Source: Epinephelus fuscoguttatus
Taxonomy: Eukaryota; Chordata; Actinopteri; Perciformes; Serranidae
Direction: 5' to 3'
Assembly: GCF_011397635.1 (NCBI RefSeq)
Contig: NC_064773.1
Coordinates: 2,362,501-2,426,500, forward strand
Length of the DNA stretch: 64,000 nucleotides
Shown here in pieces: positions 10,906 to 23,052 of this stretch. Each line of letters opens with the position of its first letter. The stretch's first letter is position 1. The translations under genes were made by a program, and so were the position numbers. The notes beneath the pieces were generated by a model. The model was not told the origin of the DNA. It did not search any database and saw only the letters and a list, made by a program, of their open reading frames with translations.

Positions 10906-13900
10906 TTACTCTTTGTCTGTTGGAGAGAGACAACACTTGCAACAAAATATGGTCCTCACAAAGTTACTTGGGAGTTTCTCCCTCACATCATCATTGTGTA
11001 CTTGTTTCGCATCACCAGAAAGGATGAGATTAGAACGTGCACTATCTTGATCCGCCGTTATTTCCACTGTGAGCTCCTCCACACTCTTCAGCTCAGTCTT
11101 ATTTTTCTCAGGTTCTCCTTTCTCACCACCAAAGTCACATGTGTTAAGGCTCAGTGGCTCACTGACAGGAGAGATAATGAGGGGGGCAGAGTTTACACCT
11201 CCGTCATTAGTGAAAGGACTGAAGTATGGGTAGAGCTTCTCAGTGAAGGAGCAGCCAGTGAAGGAGTAGAGAAGATCTGCAGAATCTACGTTATAGAAGG
11301 AGACCAGATCCTCTTCATAGTCCACAAACACTCCCACCTTCTGAAGAGGATGGTTCAGAGACAGTTGGACAGGATCATCATCATTGGCTTCATACACATC
11401 TTCATTTGTCAACATTATGGTCCAGAAACCATTCTGTGGGCATGCTGCGATCTGGAGTTTCCTCTTGATCGACTGTTTGGCCACTCCCAAAGCCCAGGCA
11501 GTCTTTCCCTCAACCTGAACCTCGTAGTAAAATTTTCCTGAAGAGAAACTCTGCTTTCCTAAGACGTTCACAAAACTGTAAAATCTCTCAGGGTTGTTTG
11601 GTAATGTCTTTTTCACATCACTGTGGTATACTTGTTTCCCATCATCAGACAGGATGAGGTGAGGATTTGCTGTGTCAGGATCCAGAGTCACATCCACTGC
11701 AAACTGCTGTATCCTTTTCAGCTCGGCCTTCTTTCTTTTGTATTCTGCCTTCTCATCACTGGTGTCATGTGTCTTATGGCTCAGTGGGTGATTGACAGAA
11801 GAGATGATCAGAGGGGCAGAGTTTACACCACCATTATTAGTACAGGGACTGAAGAATGGGTAGAGTTTCCCAGTAAAATAGCAGCCAGTGAAGGAGTAGA
11901 TAAGATCTGCAGAATCTACATCATAAAAGCAGACCACACCCTCATCATAGTCCACAAACACTCCCACCATCTGAAGATGTGACTTCAGAGACAGCTGGAC
12001 TGGATCATCATCATTAGCTTCATACTCATTTTGATTTCTCAGCTTTATAGTCCAGAAGCCATTCTCAGGGTTTGTTGAGATCTGGACTTTCCTCTTGATT
12101 GCCTGATTGGCCACTCCCAAATCCCAGGCAGTCTTCCCTTTAACCTGAACCTCGTAGTAATATTTTCCTGAAGAGAGACTCGGCTTTCCTAAAATGCTTT
12201 CATATTTGGTAAACCTCTGGGGCTTGTCCGGTAGTTTGTTCCTCACATCACTGTGGTGTACTTGTTTCCCATCATCAGACAGGATGAGGTGAGGATGGGC
12301 TGTATCAGGATCCAGAGTCACGTCCACTGCAAACTGTTGGACGCTCTTCAGCTCGGGCGCTTTTCTTTCAAGTTCTTTTTGGTCACCAGTGTCATGTGTC
12401 TCCTGATTGACAGGAGAGATGATCAGAGGGGCAGAGTTTACACCACCATCATTAGTACAGGGACTGAAGTATGGGTAGAGTTTCTCAGTAAAATAGCAGC
12501 CAGTGAAGGAGTGGAGGAGATCTGCAGAATCTACATCATAAAAGCAGACCAGACCCTCGTCAATGTCCACAAACACTCCCACTTTTTGAGGAGGCTGATT
12601 CAGAGACAGACAGACAGGATCATCATCATCAATAGCTTCATAGTCATTTTCATTTCTCAGCACGATAGTCCAGTAGCCATGCTGAGGGCTTGTTGTGATC
12701 TGGACTTTCCTCTTGATTGACTGCTCTGCCACCCCCAAATCCCAGGCAGTCTTCCCTTTAACCTGAACCTCAAAGTAAAATTTTCCTGAAGCAAAACCTT
12801 GCTTTCCTAAGATGCTCACACATTTCTTAAATCTCTCAGGGTTGTCCGGTAGTTTCTTCTTCACATCACCGTGACGCACTTGTTTCCCATCACGAGACAG
12901 GATGAGGTGAGGATTTGCTGTATCAGGATCCAGAGTCACCTCCACTGCAAACTGCTGGGCACTCTTCAGCTCAGCCTTCTTTTTTTCATGTTCTTCTTTT
13001 TGATCACCAGTGTCACGTGTCTCGAGGCTCAGTGGGTCATTGACAGAAGAGATGATCAGAGGGGCAGAGTTTGTACCACCATCATTAGTACAGGGGCTGA
13101 AGAATGGGTAGAGTTTCTCAGTGAAGGAACAGCCGCTGAAGAAGTAGAGAATATCTGCAGTATCCACGTCATAGAAGAAGACCAGACCCTCGTCATAGTT
13201 CACAAACACTCCCACCTTTTTAGGATTCTTTGTCAGAGAGAGAATGACTGGCTCACCATCCATCGTCCCGTAGTCACATCCATTCCTCATCATGAGAGCC
13301 CAGTAGCCATTCTGTGGGCTTGCTGTAATCTGGACTTTCCTCTCAATCGACTCTTTGGCAACTCCCAAATCCCAGGCAGTCTTCCCCTCAACCTGAACCT
13401 GGAAGTAAAATTTTCCTGAAGAGAAACTCTGCTTTCCTAAAACGTTCACACATCTGTAAAATCTCTCAGGGTTGTTTGGCAGATTCCTCCTCACGTCACC
13501 ATGGCGTACTTGTTTCCTGTTACCAGACAGGATGAGGTGAGGATTTGCTGTATCAGGATCCAGAGTCACATCCACTGCAAACTGCTGCACCCACTGGAGC
13601 TTGGGCTTCTCTCCCTTATACTCTTCTTTCTTAGCAACATCTAAAACAAGAGAGCAAGAGAGACATGCAGACATAAGTCATAATGTGAAACTTAAAAAAA
13701 GTTTAAACCTAATTATATCTTGCCTTCTTTCATGGTAGGTTACACCTGCTAAGCATGGACTGTAGAGTTTAAAAGAGAACACAGATGTATTTATCTTGCA
13801 CTGAATTTCAGTTGGTTGGCCTCCCCTGAAAAATAGGATTGCAATGTGTTTGTTTGCGCAAAGGGCCACAGGTTGGAAGCAAACCCACGGCCACTGCAGC

Positions 13901-14430
13901 AAGGACTGAGTGTATATGGGGTGCCTGCTCTAACCACTAAGCCACTAATAGCTGAGCAAAGTTCTCAGATCTCCATCTCATCTTGCCTATGGCCTTGCCC
14001 ATATGGTGGTGTACCATAGTAAATGGTAAATTAGTCTTTACCTTTTTTTAAAGCACATTTCTATTAATACGATGTTCATAATTCATGCAGTAATTCATGA
14101 GATGAATGTGACACTTAACATGTTCATATTTTTACTTTTCCACAACTTACTGTTGTGTCCCAAGGGGAGGTTTTGAAGATGCTGCTTCAGATCATTCCTG
14201 TGGATGTTTTCTAAAATCTTCAAGGTTACCTTCAGAGCTTCAGAACCTGGATATTTCTGTACCATTAGATTGACAGTGTGCTGCCTTTTTGCCTTCTCGA
14301 GCTGAGACACTGGGATGCCTGACAAGCCCTCCAGGAGCCCATCCTGCTCCAAGAACCACTTGAAATTCTCAAACTCCTCTTCTTTCAGGTCCTGCAGAGT
14401 TTTCCAGAGCTCCTCTTTAAGTTTCGCCAT
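10906..14430 (-). CDS. PYD protein with tandem B30.2 domains (gene 1; 4 complete + 1 partial)
   Basis: Two coding exons: 14430-14151 (280 bp) and 13640-10906. The donor gtaagt and acceptor tttag give a phase-1 join, the total is a multiple of three, and the predicted length is 1004 residues. Residues 1-93 are a pyrin domain (MAKLKEELWKTLQDLKEEE..., ending near HRNDLKQHLQNL), a death-fold adaptor for homotypic PYD contacts. Four complete PRY-SPRY domains start near residues 112, 322, 528 and 738, each with VTLDPDTA, LGKQ.F.SGKFY, KTAWDLGVA-like, KVGVFV and FYDVD.AD motifs. A fifth PRY starts near 948 and stops soon after LPSN, with an unrelated tail. Linkers are short and rich in K and E. The ATG follows an acceptor 12 bases upstream. 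No RING, B-box, NACHT or transmembrane segment is seen. A cytosolic innate immune sensor or adaptor is inferred from PYD plus B30.2. Confidence 0.85.
10963..13590 (-). repeat. In-frame B30.2 repeat array of gene 1
   Basis: Units start at about 13581, 12951, 12333, 11703 and 11073, spaced 630, 618, 630 and 630 bp, always a multiple of three. Unit 2 (12951-12334) is almost the same protein as units 2 and 3 of gene 3. Homology of the fifth unit to the others stops near 10963. Confidence 0.9.
13850..13951 (-). mobile_element. tRNA-derived SINE copy in gene 1 intron
   Basis: On the minus strand it has an A-box-like TGGCTTAGTGGTTAGAGC and a B-box-like GTGGGTTTGCTTCC, then CTGTGGCCCTTTG. Same family as 59185-59330 and 60779-60967. 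It lies in the 510-bp intron between the PYD and B30.2 exons and is diverged and shortened. Confidence 0.6.
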
Positions 14431-14589
14431 TATGGCTCCCTGCTGGAAATAAGGGACATTTTCAACTGGGGGAATGATAGACTAATCTCATTCCACTACA
14501 CCAGTACAACTGTTTTAAATGTGCATCTTAAATTCAAATCATCTGCGACTTGACAAATCGATCACACACATTTGAATACTTCAAAGTTC

Positions 14590-14800
14590 AAGTTTTATTT
14601 TCTGACCCTTTGAACTGTTGTGAATCTTGTGATAATCCACACAAGAATTCAAGCTTAATATATTACATGATATTAAATTCATTTGACCGACACTTAAGTC
14701 CAAAGTAACTGACTGTTACAGTTAGTGGATTTTAAACTCCTAACGAACAAGAAATAGATGTTATCAAAAAATGGAAGTGTAACTTTCAAATAAATAGCCA
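14590..14800. repeat. Duplicated upstream block, copy 1
   Basis: Shares TTGTGATAATCCACACA, TTAAATTCATTTG and ATCAAAAAATGGAAG-like motifs with 26345-26570, 28557-28806 and 42650-42900. In genes 1, 2 and 3 it sits a few hundred bases upstream of the PYD exon, so it was duplicated along with the genes. Confidence 0.7.
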
Positions 14801-15215
14801 TTAACAGGTATCAGATATTCAGAATAGAGGCTTTAGTAGCATGTTTCACATTTCCAGTGCTGATCCAGGTTTTTATGACTGTCAGGCTGTAGGTGAGCGT
14901 CTGTCACCCTAGGTTTTGCAGAGTGTTCCGCACTCGTCGGTCCTTGTTGGGGGCTTTTCAGCTGATTTAGTATGTTGAATCAGCAGCGGAGACCGTCAGT
15001 GAGGAAAAAAACATTCTTATTTACCGCTCAGTGCACGAGTTAAGAAACAAAAGTGAGGTAAGCAAACAAATTACTGAAGTCAAAAGGGAGTGAGATTCTT
15101 TAGCGTTTGTTCAAGTGCAACTTTTTGGCAGAGGGGATGTGAGGCGACACAACAGTCCGCCACTGTTATTTGATGTCGGCTTGATTTGTCCGGGCTCTTT
15201 CAGCACAGTTTACAG

Positions 15216-15472
15216 CAGTGGTGCCTGGCTGGTCCAGGTCATTAGTTTGAGGTCCCACAATTTAATACATTCAGCATCATACTTGCATTAGGCCATGTCG
15301 TTGAGCTAGTTTGCTGACTCTGTCAAGTAGCTGTCGGTTAACCACACACTCTATAGCCAGAAATTCACTGTACTTAAAAGTGTGGGGTTTTTTTTTTCAC
15401 AAACTTTATATGTTTGACAGAATGACCCCGCAACCCACTTTTAGACCGCAACCCACCAGTTGGGAACCACTG
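15216..15472. mobile_element. hAT-type short element with 8-bp target duplication
   Basis: Starts CAGTGGTGCC and ends GGGAACCACTG (inverted ends). It is flanked by GTTTACAG (15208-15215) and CTTTACAG (15473-15480), a 7 of 8 match that fits the hAT target pattern nTnnnnAn. It has no coding frame. A related element is at 57533-57822. Confidence 0.75.
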
Positions 15473-17099
15473 CTTTACAGTGAACAATAAACTATTAAAA
15501 ACATTTTGATTTTTTTTCCCTACGTACCTCTGCAGGAGTTCATGGCAAGTCCGTTGATACCGCTGGATGCTGAAGGGAGCGGAGCAGTTCCCAATGAAAA
15601 CCTGGGATGAAAGTAATAAAGATTAGATACTGCACTTCACCATGGTCAGCTGCTGGTCAGGAGCCGACAGCTAAGTTCTGCAGGGAAGATGCTTGTCAAC
15701 ATTAGGATCAGAAGAACGGCCTCCTGTATCACCTATCTGCTGCTACAGTTGTTGATGAGCACTCGCACTGTTTCCTCTGGTTGAGCTAAAAGCCAGGCAA
15801 GTTTATTTATGTTGCACATTTCATACACAAGTGCTTTAGGTAATGTATAGTTAAACCAGAAATACAGCACAATAGCTGCTTCCTGTTTCCACACTTCCTG
15901 GAGTTTGCTTGGCCTCTTCCTATAGGCTGAACATTCCTGAAGGGAATCAACTGTGGTTCCATTTCACAGCAACTCTCTGAACTGTTTTAAGGCATTCCCT
16001 TCTTACTGTTTTCCTTGTTCTGATCCTCCACAATACATTTTCTTGTCAAAAACATAAACAACATAAAAACGTCACACGCACATTATATAATATAAATAAA
16101 ACGACGCACATTTAATGGGACTCTGAAACCCTGTTTCAAAGCTTCTGCTATCTAACAGCTGTCCGCCAAAAACACACTCTGGCAGCTCCACATGGTTTCA
16201 TGCTCTTTTATGAAGCGCTCTGACAAACCTACTGGAAAACTACTCGTCTTCATTTCTTGACATGGCTTTTGTTTGGCTCAGAGAAAGCTCTTGGGTGTGT
16301 AGGGCCACCAGTGCTGCTCATTTTGTGGCCAAGTTGTGGCTCATGAGGAAAGCTAAATCCATCATGAAGGAGACTGACAGACGTGTAATGTTCACAGAGG
16401 GCAGAGTGAGTTGTTCCAGCAAACAACCAGTGTTTCTCGTTTCCTACAGTTGTTTTCTTTTAGCCACGGCCACTATCTTCCCTTGACCGTTGACCCCACC
16501 CCTGGTGGTTATTCTGTGTGGTTTATCTTGTCTACCCTGGAAACAGGAAGTGCTTCACTTCCTTTGCAGGTGTTGCTTGAGGCAGCCACATGTTACTGCT
16601 GGCTTCAATCTAATGTCACCCGCTCCTTCAGTTTATACAAGGCATCATCTGTAAGTTTGGTTATTTGCCAAACTGTTTCAAACTTGACAACACGAACAAT
16701 GTGAATAGGTCCCTTTTTTATTTCCTTTTATTTTCTTAATGCAGTCACTGACAGGAAGTAAACAGGGACCAAAGCTGTTGCCCTAGCAACAGAGTAGCAA
16801 TGAAATGGTCTGTAGGAATAAAAGTGACCTGGGTGCATCATCATTTATTTGATTACGTGTTTTGTTCGTCTTGTGTAAAGTAGCAATGGTTGGCTGAAGT
16901 TTTTGATATTTAGTGTTATTTAGTCGAAAGAGGACACTTAGCTCAACTGATGTTTGTGTGTAATATGTTAAGATTTTCCTAGTGACCCCTGATTGGTTGA
17001 CACTGCACACCAGCAGTAGCTAGGTCTGCACTCAAAATATGTTGCATCAGTGTGGAACGAGGACAGTAACAGGCTATCAAAATGCAACTGCGCTTTTTC

Positions 17100-17582
17100 C
17101 ATCAGGGCCCCTCGACCTGCCTGAAGAGATGAGGCTTGCAACATCAGTAACATCTTTTAAATCTCTTCTTAAAACCCATTTTTATAGACTTGCCTTTATG
17201 TGATGTCATCTTTTTATTTATTCTTTGTTTCTTTTTATTTATTATATTCTGTTCCTTTTAATTGTTTATTCTTTGTTATTGTCATTATGCAATGTTGTCT
17301 TTTTATCCTTCTGTTCGTTTCTTTCTAGTATTTAGAAATAATAGTTTTATTGCCTTTATTGTTATCTCTTTTAACATTCTGTCTTTATCATTCTGTCTGT
17401 GTTTTGCTTAACTCCACCTCAATTTTAGCTTAATTTTGTCCTGCTTTTGTTTGCCCTCACTGTTTTGACTCTCTGTTGCTATAGATATCCTGCATTTGCT
17501 TTGTTTGTCAAAGCACTTTGTAAACTTTTGTTTTTAAAGGTGCCATATAAATAAAGTTATTATTATTATTATTATTATTATT
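17100..17582 (+). mobile_element. L2-type LINE 3' tail
   Basis: The plus strand has TTCTTAAAACCCATTTTTAT and ends AAAGGTGCCATATAAATAAA followed by ATT repeats to 17582. This is the 3' untranslated part of an L2-like LINE, as at 9415-10500. No reverse transcriptase remains. Confidence 0.65.
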
Positions 17583-18165
17583 ACATATAAACTTAACAGC
17601 AGTCTGGTAGTTTAATCCGTTTTCTTGCTTGTGCGTGCCCGTTAAAGTAAACAGGAAATATAAAACAGCAGAATAACAACAGTAGTATTACTAACCGAGA
17701 GATGTTCCACGTGTTGATAGTCCTGATATGTCATACCTGGGCGGGAACAAAAAGCAAACAGGATGGGATTGTCTTGCTGCCGTGTTAACAAACAGCTCTG
17801 GGATGCTTTCACTCTGAGTGCTGCAGTTACACTCCTGTCAGAAGTCATTTTTACTTTGTAGGAGAGGTTTTCAGGCACAGCTTGTTAGCTGAATGAATCT
17901 GTGCTTTGACTGGGTGCAGTCTACTGTATTCCAACATGCCAAGGCACGTTTTGTAAATCAATGTATTTCCGTAGAGAGTGAGTGACATCAATTACGTTGA
18001 TGAATCGCCCAGCCCCTATTTAGAGGGCTTGTTGGGACACATACACAAAATTGAAAGAGAATGCCACCATGCCTCCATGGTGAGTCCAAAAAGGGGAACA
18101 TTGTTTATGAATTCAAATACGCGAGGACTGCGTTTAACGTTTACAAACAGCCTGTTAGAGGTGAC

Positions 18166-18300
18166 CCGGGTACGTCCAGCTAGTAGGAGGCCCCGGGATG
18201 GACCCAGAACATATCTCATCTGGCCTGGGAACACCTCGGGATCCTCCAGGAGGAGCCGTTGCTGGAGAGGGGGATGGATGCAAGTTTTCAAGCTCTCACG
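18166..18300 (+). mobile_element. LINE ORF2 C-terminal fragment
   Basis: Contains TAGTAGGAGGCCCCGGGATG, then a segment near GGCCTGGGAACACCTCGGGAT and CTCCAGGAGGAGC. This matches the usual C-terminal block of a fish LINE frame (GRRPRGRPRTRW...LAWERLGIPPEEL). Only about 45 codons remain, with frame slips. Confidence 0.5.
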
Positions 18301-18307
18301 AAACTCA

Positions 18308-18500
18308 TGCAGTATAATCCAAGTCTCATTTATCCAGTCGAATGCTCAGTGCATCCCAAACAGATGCATTTTTGCTAAAACAACACTTCCATTTAAGAGT
18401 AGTGCGTCCTTAACGTGCCTGAGCATGCGCATGCTAGGGCTGAACATTTTATCGAATATTAATCATGATCAAGATTTTGGCTTCCCACAATTAAATGACC
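18308..18500. repeat. Dispersed repeat pieces, one hAT-like end
   Basis: 18308-18380 shares AAGTCTCATTTATCCAGTCG and an ACAGATG motif with 58118-58190. From 18433 the sequence TAGGGCTGAACATTTTATCG resembles the terminal sequence of a common fish hAT-derived element. The other ends are not found. Confidence 0.4.
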
Positions 18501-19040
18501 GCGGTATTGAAGTTTAAAATGCTGCTCCACTCAGAGGAAACTCCTCCGCATGTTAAAAACGAGCACTTCATTAAAGGCAAGCCTCCACGTTTGAAGAGCT
18601 GTCATGGCGCTACAAGTGCACTCTACAGCAGCAGCCTCTGACAAACGTTCCTAAATGTTGCCACCACAGACGGGCAACGCAAATTCTTTGAAGTTTTGGA
18701 ATTAGGAGAACACAAATAACATGCAGAGAGTGCGTGACACTTGTTATACCACCTGAAAATAACCCACAATCTGCAGTACAATGAATGCATGAAGGCTGAG
18801 ACAAATAATGTCTTAATAATGTCTGTGCTTGTCCAGCGTCAAATCAGACGTCCATGTCAGCAACGCCACAATACATCATGGTACTGTGACTGCTGTTAAA
18901 AAATAAAACAAACAAAAAAATAGCAGCAGATGTAATCATAGATCCATAGGAGATGCAGTGTATTCAGGTGAACAGGACTGTTATTTTGAAGTCTTAGTTG
19001 ATGTGAAATTTAGAACATTAGCCGGAATGTAGCGCAATAT

Positions 19041-19051
19041 GAAAGTGAAAG
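19041..19051. promoter_or_regulatory. Possible IRF/ISRE site
   Basis: GAAAGTGAAAG matches the interferon regulatory factor core GAAANNGAAA. It lies in the gene 1 upstream intron, about 0.9 kb from the likely first exon. One short match may be chance. Confidence 0.25.
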
Positions 19052-19911
19052 CAGTGCTGTGTTTATTTAAGTGTGAAAGTGCAATAAAAAAAGAATGAAC
19101 ACATTGAGAAATTCATGTACAGATGATTATTTTGCGGTTGAAGTATTTAAGAGGAAGAGAGAAAGGAAGGGAGGCATATAAGAGGAAGTTTTCTTGGTTG
19201 TGATTAGAGTTCGTTTTTCAGTTATCTTTTTTTAGGGCCACAGTATTCACATAACATTGCCACACAAGCCAGTTGGACCAACCACTGTCGTTTAACTTAA
19301 ACAGACACAGTGTAGATATGTGACCGGGTCAAGCTGCCGAGTATCTGCGCTTTGCTTATGTGGGAGTTTTAAAGGCATCTGGAAGGCATGTCAGGTCAGA
19401 GCTGGAGAATGTTGGTGCCTCTCAGAGGGCTCAGGAGATTTATGATGGCATAGCCTGATATAGTGCAGGTCCTAATGACAGGCCGAGACATTATTTACCA
19501 CAAAAACTTTATTATTTTATTTTTTTTTACATTTTCATGTATGTTGAAAAGTAAAAGTAACCCACTGTAACCACACCCTGCTCTTATCTACACAAAACCA
19601 GCAGCTGCTGTGTACACGCTTTAACATGTCATGCAGACTCTTTCTCTGCTTCAACCTGAAGTCTGTTGCTGTGGCACAGCTTCTGCTGACAACCAATAAA
19701 ACCTCACACGGTAGTATATCATTAACCAGTTTTCCAGGCTGGGGCGAGAAGGTGGTCTGCAGGACCCCACACAGACCGCCATTTCCCCGAAATACAAAGT
19801 AGACGACAGAGACAATGATGAGGTAAACCCCTTAAAAACCCACCAGAAACTAGACATCTAATATCCATTCCAAAAATGTGCCACAGAGAAAACAGTTGTT
19901 AGAAACTCACC

Positions 19912-20075
19912 CAGCCGAATTCAGCACAGATTTCTTCAGATTTAGAAAGATGATCAACACATGTAAATTATTCTTTATCAGTCTTGGTGATTCATGCGAA
20001 AATGACCTCATAAGGCCATGAGCTTCAGCCAATGGTTACCGTCCTGGTCTTGGCTCTCTCCGCTCAACATCTTGT
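19912..20075 (-). other. Probable 5' untranslated exon of gene 1
   Basis: The minus-strand sequence ends GAATTCGGCTGG followed by gtgagt. The same exon end and donor occur at 30519 (gene 2) and 44082 (gene 3). A splice donor kept in all three copies at the same place suggests a real upstream exon. It has no useful ATG frame running into the PYD exon, so it should be untranslated. The 5' limit is a guess. Confidence 0.45.
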
Positions 20076-20159
20076 TTAGCAGAGTGAGTGAGTGAGTCTC
20101 CACCCAACCACCCAACCACCCATCCCCCCCATCCTCCCCGAAAAGCTGCTGCACGTGAC

Positions 20160-21330
20160 CTTTTTTTTTTTTTTATCTTTTGACTGTACACAGGAGGCCC
20201 AATGCTCACAGCGTCAGACCAGCTCCCAAAAGATACGGAGGCCAAACACACAGTGTAGAGAATACAGCAGGATTTCAAAATGACATTGACTTCTCCATCT
20301 GAACAAACACCACTGCTCAAAGGTTCTCCTGACACTAAAGCTGGACTGGGTCCAGTCAGAGGAGGGAGAGGACGACTCTGTGTGTTTGAGTGGTCTTTAA
20401 TTCTTTTAGGTTGTAGAAAGTCATCTTTACAAATAGATCTTCAAACTTCACAACAGAGACAGCAGGTTAGTCCAGGATGAGCACTGTTGGAATATCAGCT
20501 GAACATGATATGGGCTGACAAATCATAGTTCAAACATATTCAATCTAACCAGAGGGCCCAGTGAAAAATGCACTAAGTCAGTATTTTTAACTCAGTATAT
20601 TTAAAGTGGCAGTTCGGTCTGTTTTGTTTTGGCGTGTATATCCGACCCAGCCTTGCAAACTGTTGGTGAGCTGGTTTGTGTACATCATGTACATGACATT
20701 GCACAGAGCTGACTGAAAACAGACAAGAGACCCTGTGTCACAAACTACTTTAAAAACTCTAATTTAGGTAAATATTCCAGTTGTGCTTTATACATGTTTA
20801 ACAGAATGCTATCGGCCTATCCCACCTGCACTAATCAAAAAATGCAAAATTGTGATTACAACAGAAATGAACAGGTATAAACTTTGGCTGTTTCCACCTC
20901 TTGATGTATATTACTCTTAAACTTGCTCAACAAGTGTAACCAAAAGTACTCACCTGTGTATGCTGAGGTTATTTAGAGAGATCAGAGAAGTTTCAATTGT
21001 CTTCAGACACAAACCACAGTTAGTCCTGACTGAAGCTTTGCCAGCTCTCTGAGCTACTTTGTCTGAGAATCGTGGCGCTGAATGACTTTCTCGTCTTCAT
21101 TTTCTCTGCAGCTTCTTTTCAATGGTTCTCTGTAATCTGCTTAGGCTTGTTAATATTGGACATCAAATGATTTTGCCCGCACAGACTGTTTATATCAATC
21201 CCATATCTAGCAATAAATATTTTATGATTGTGTTTGTCAAGATCTTGAATATGAATGCTGTTACGCCTTTTTTATTGTATACGTTATCTATTAACTGTGA
21301 TGCTGTGGTTAATAATGGGCACAGCTTGAA
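20160..21330. repeat. Duplicated upstream block of gene 1
   Basis: Nearly identical to 30740-31165 joined to 33026-33570, which is split by a hAT element. This copy shows the uninterrupted site GTCAGTAT at the point of insertion and has some sequence around 20950-21110 that the other copy lacks. It marks the upstream limit of the duplication seen at high identity. Confidence 0.85.
20193..20465 (+). other. Possible plus-strand exon, duplicated at 30774-31046
   Basis: A T-rich tract and acceptor (gactgtacacag) precede it and a donor-like CAG/gttagt ends it. Between them an ATG at 20280 opens a frame to the donor, starting MTLTSPSEQTPLLKG. The N-terminal acidic-dileucine look (EQTPLL) is transporter-like, but I do not recognise the protein. 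High identity with the second copy reflects recent duplication, so it says nothing about selection. It could be chance. Confidence 0.3.
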
Positions 21331-23052
21331 TCATACCCTGGTCTAAAGCCACGTCCTATGGAGATCACTGAATTACTGCAGTGTAAATGACAATGAGCAG
21401 GCAAAATGTCATGTCAGTCCAACATTTCTTTTACTTAGCAATGCTCAGGCAAAAAAAACAACCAATACATTATATTCGATTGATTATTTGATAATGTTAG
21501 TTCACAATGCAAAACTGGATCCACATTAGTGACATGTTGGAGTTGCAAAATGAATTCTCTTGTTTTTCAACACAACTTAAATCAAAAGCCTGTCTTCCTG
21601 CTGCGTACATTTATTACCAAACAAACATCACCATCAGCCCCTGTATCAGTCAATCAATTAATCAATCCATCCATCAATCAGCCTAATTTTATTTAATACA
21701 CATTTACATCCATGTACAAGTCTGAAAGCTAAAATAAAGACGACATTTCTCACTCAGTTTTTGGTGTTTCCACTGTCCAACTTTATATTTCAGTTTACTG
21801 GTAGGTAGGGGAACAGTGGTTTACATTTAGAGCACATACTGGTCGTGTAGACAGGTCAAAGTTGTGCTCCAGTAGTAAAAGTAGTAAATGAATACAGAGC
21901 AAATAAAAAGAAAGTGAAGCAATAAAGAAATTAACCAGAATTTGTGATTAAAATAAGTCATCACCATCAGGATTGTGTTTATTCACTTTGATGTTTGCTA
22001 CGCAACAATAAACATAGTAAGAGAAAAGAAAAGATAAAATCAAACATTGCAGCAGTCAGAAGCATGAAAAAATAATAAAATTTGGAAAAATATCAAAAAT
22101 AAAACAATAATACATTTTTTAAAAAATACCCAAAATATATAATGTATCTGTTTTTAAAAAATCAAGAGCTGTACAGTTTTTACCACAGATTAAATTTATA
22201 AGGCCCCTCCCAGCCATGGTACATCCCAAGAGGTGTTATCATTTGAACTTTTGCTATATGAGACTTCGTCTTAGGTCTTTCTTATTTAATTAACATCTTT
22301 CTTACTCTCGTGTTGCACCTATTGAAGTAGAAGAAAAACTGTTTTTCTTGAAGCATTGCTTCGTTACCGTACATGACTACCACCAACTGTGGATATGGGA
22401 AATCATCAGAAATCCAAGGATGTCATACTGTATAGCCCCTTTTGCATTTGATAGACATGGCAAGCAGACTCAACTTTGGATACCCACACCTGAGGGGATC
22501 CGACGGGACCCATCGGCACCCAACGGGATCCAATGGGACAGCTGGACTGGATTTGGACGTCCTCACTATGTTGTCTTTCCATTTGTTTTAAAAGAGACAC
22601 AAGAAAATGGACACAGCGCTGAAAGGAGAGCTGGCTGTGTGTTTCAGCAGCAGCACCAGAGTGGAGCCTTTCCCTTACAGTACCTGTGTGGGGCTCGAGT
22701 GAGGTTTGGACATAGAAAACAGAACGCCTGTCGCGTTCAGGTCAGGCTCGGTTACTACTCTCTCTGACTTGGGTCCAGTTGGGGTTGCAGCCTGAGCTGC
22801 AGTCTAGTGCGTCCATCTGTGCCTTTGTACTAATGGAGTACAAGATACTCCAAAGTCAGTCCTTCTCTTCAAAATGTGGTATCAAAACAATTTAAAACCT
22901 TTACAATGTGCTTTAAGATGAGACAATGTAGACATTTATTATTCTTATATCTGCTGTATGATCGGCTCAGTGACTTGCTGTGATTTGCAGCTTAACTCTG
23001 GCCAAGCTGAGCAGAACTCCAACTAGAATAACTGAAACACCTGCAAGTGTGA
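21331..23052. other. 3' flank of gene 2
   Basis: Non-coding. The part from about 22700 to 23052 is almost identical to the gene 3 3' flank (36236-36578), and 21580-22680 is related to 33650-35170. It includes an ATCA-rich simple repeat at 21647-21682. Confidence 0.6.
22935..22940 (-). promoter_or_regulatory. Polyadenylation signal, gene 2
   Basis: AATAAA on the minus strand, about 115 bases beyond the ancestral stop position at 23053. The same signal is at the same place in gene 3. Confidence 0.5.

Larger units (their letters stand above)
14443..19911 (-). other. Gene 1 upstream intron
   Basis: The stretch between the acceptor just before the PYD exon (atttccag ending at 14443) and the conserved donor at 19911. 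It holds the duplicated upstream block, a hAT element, LINE fragments and other repeats listed separately. Segments near 15540-15780 also match the gene 3 intron at 42780-43040. I see no further coding exon. Confidence 0.5.

Noticed and set aside
10996-13419. Series of plus-strand open frames of 120-180 codons through gene 1, and similar ones in genes 2 and 3
   Set aside because: They lie exactly opposite the B30.2 units, repeat with the same period and show no known domain. They are antisense shadows of a repeated coding sequence.
22348-22767. 139-codon plus-strand frame in the gene 2 3' flank
   Set aside because: The matching part of the gene 3 flank does not keep the frame, so it is unlikely to be coding.
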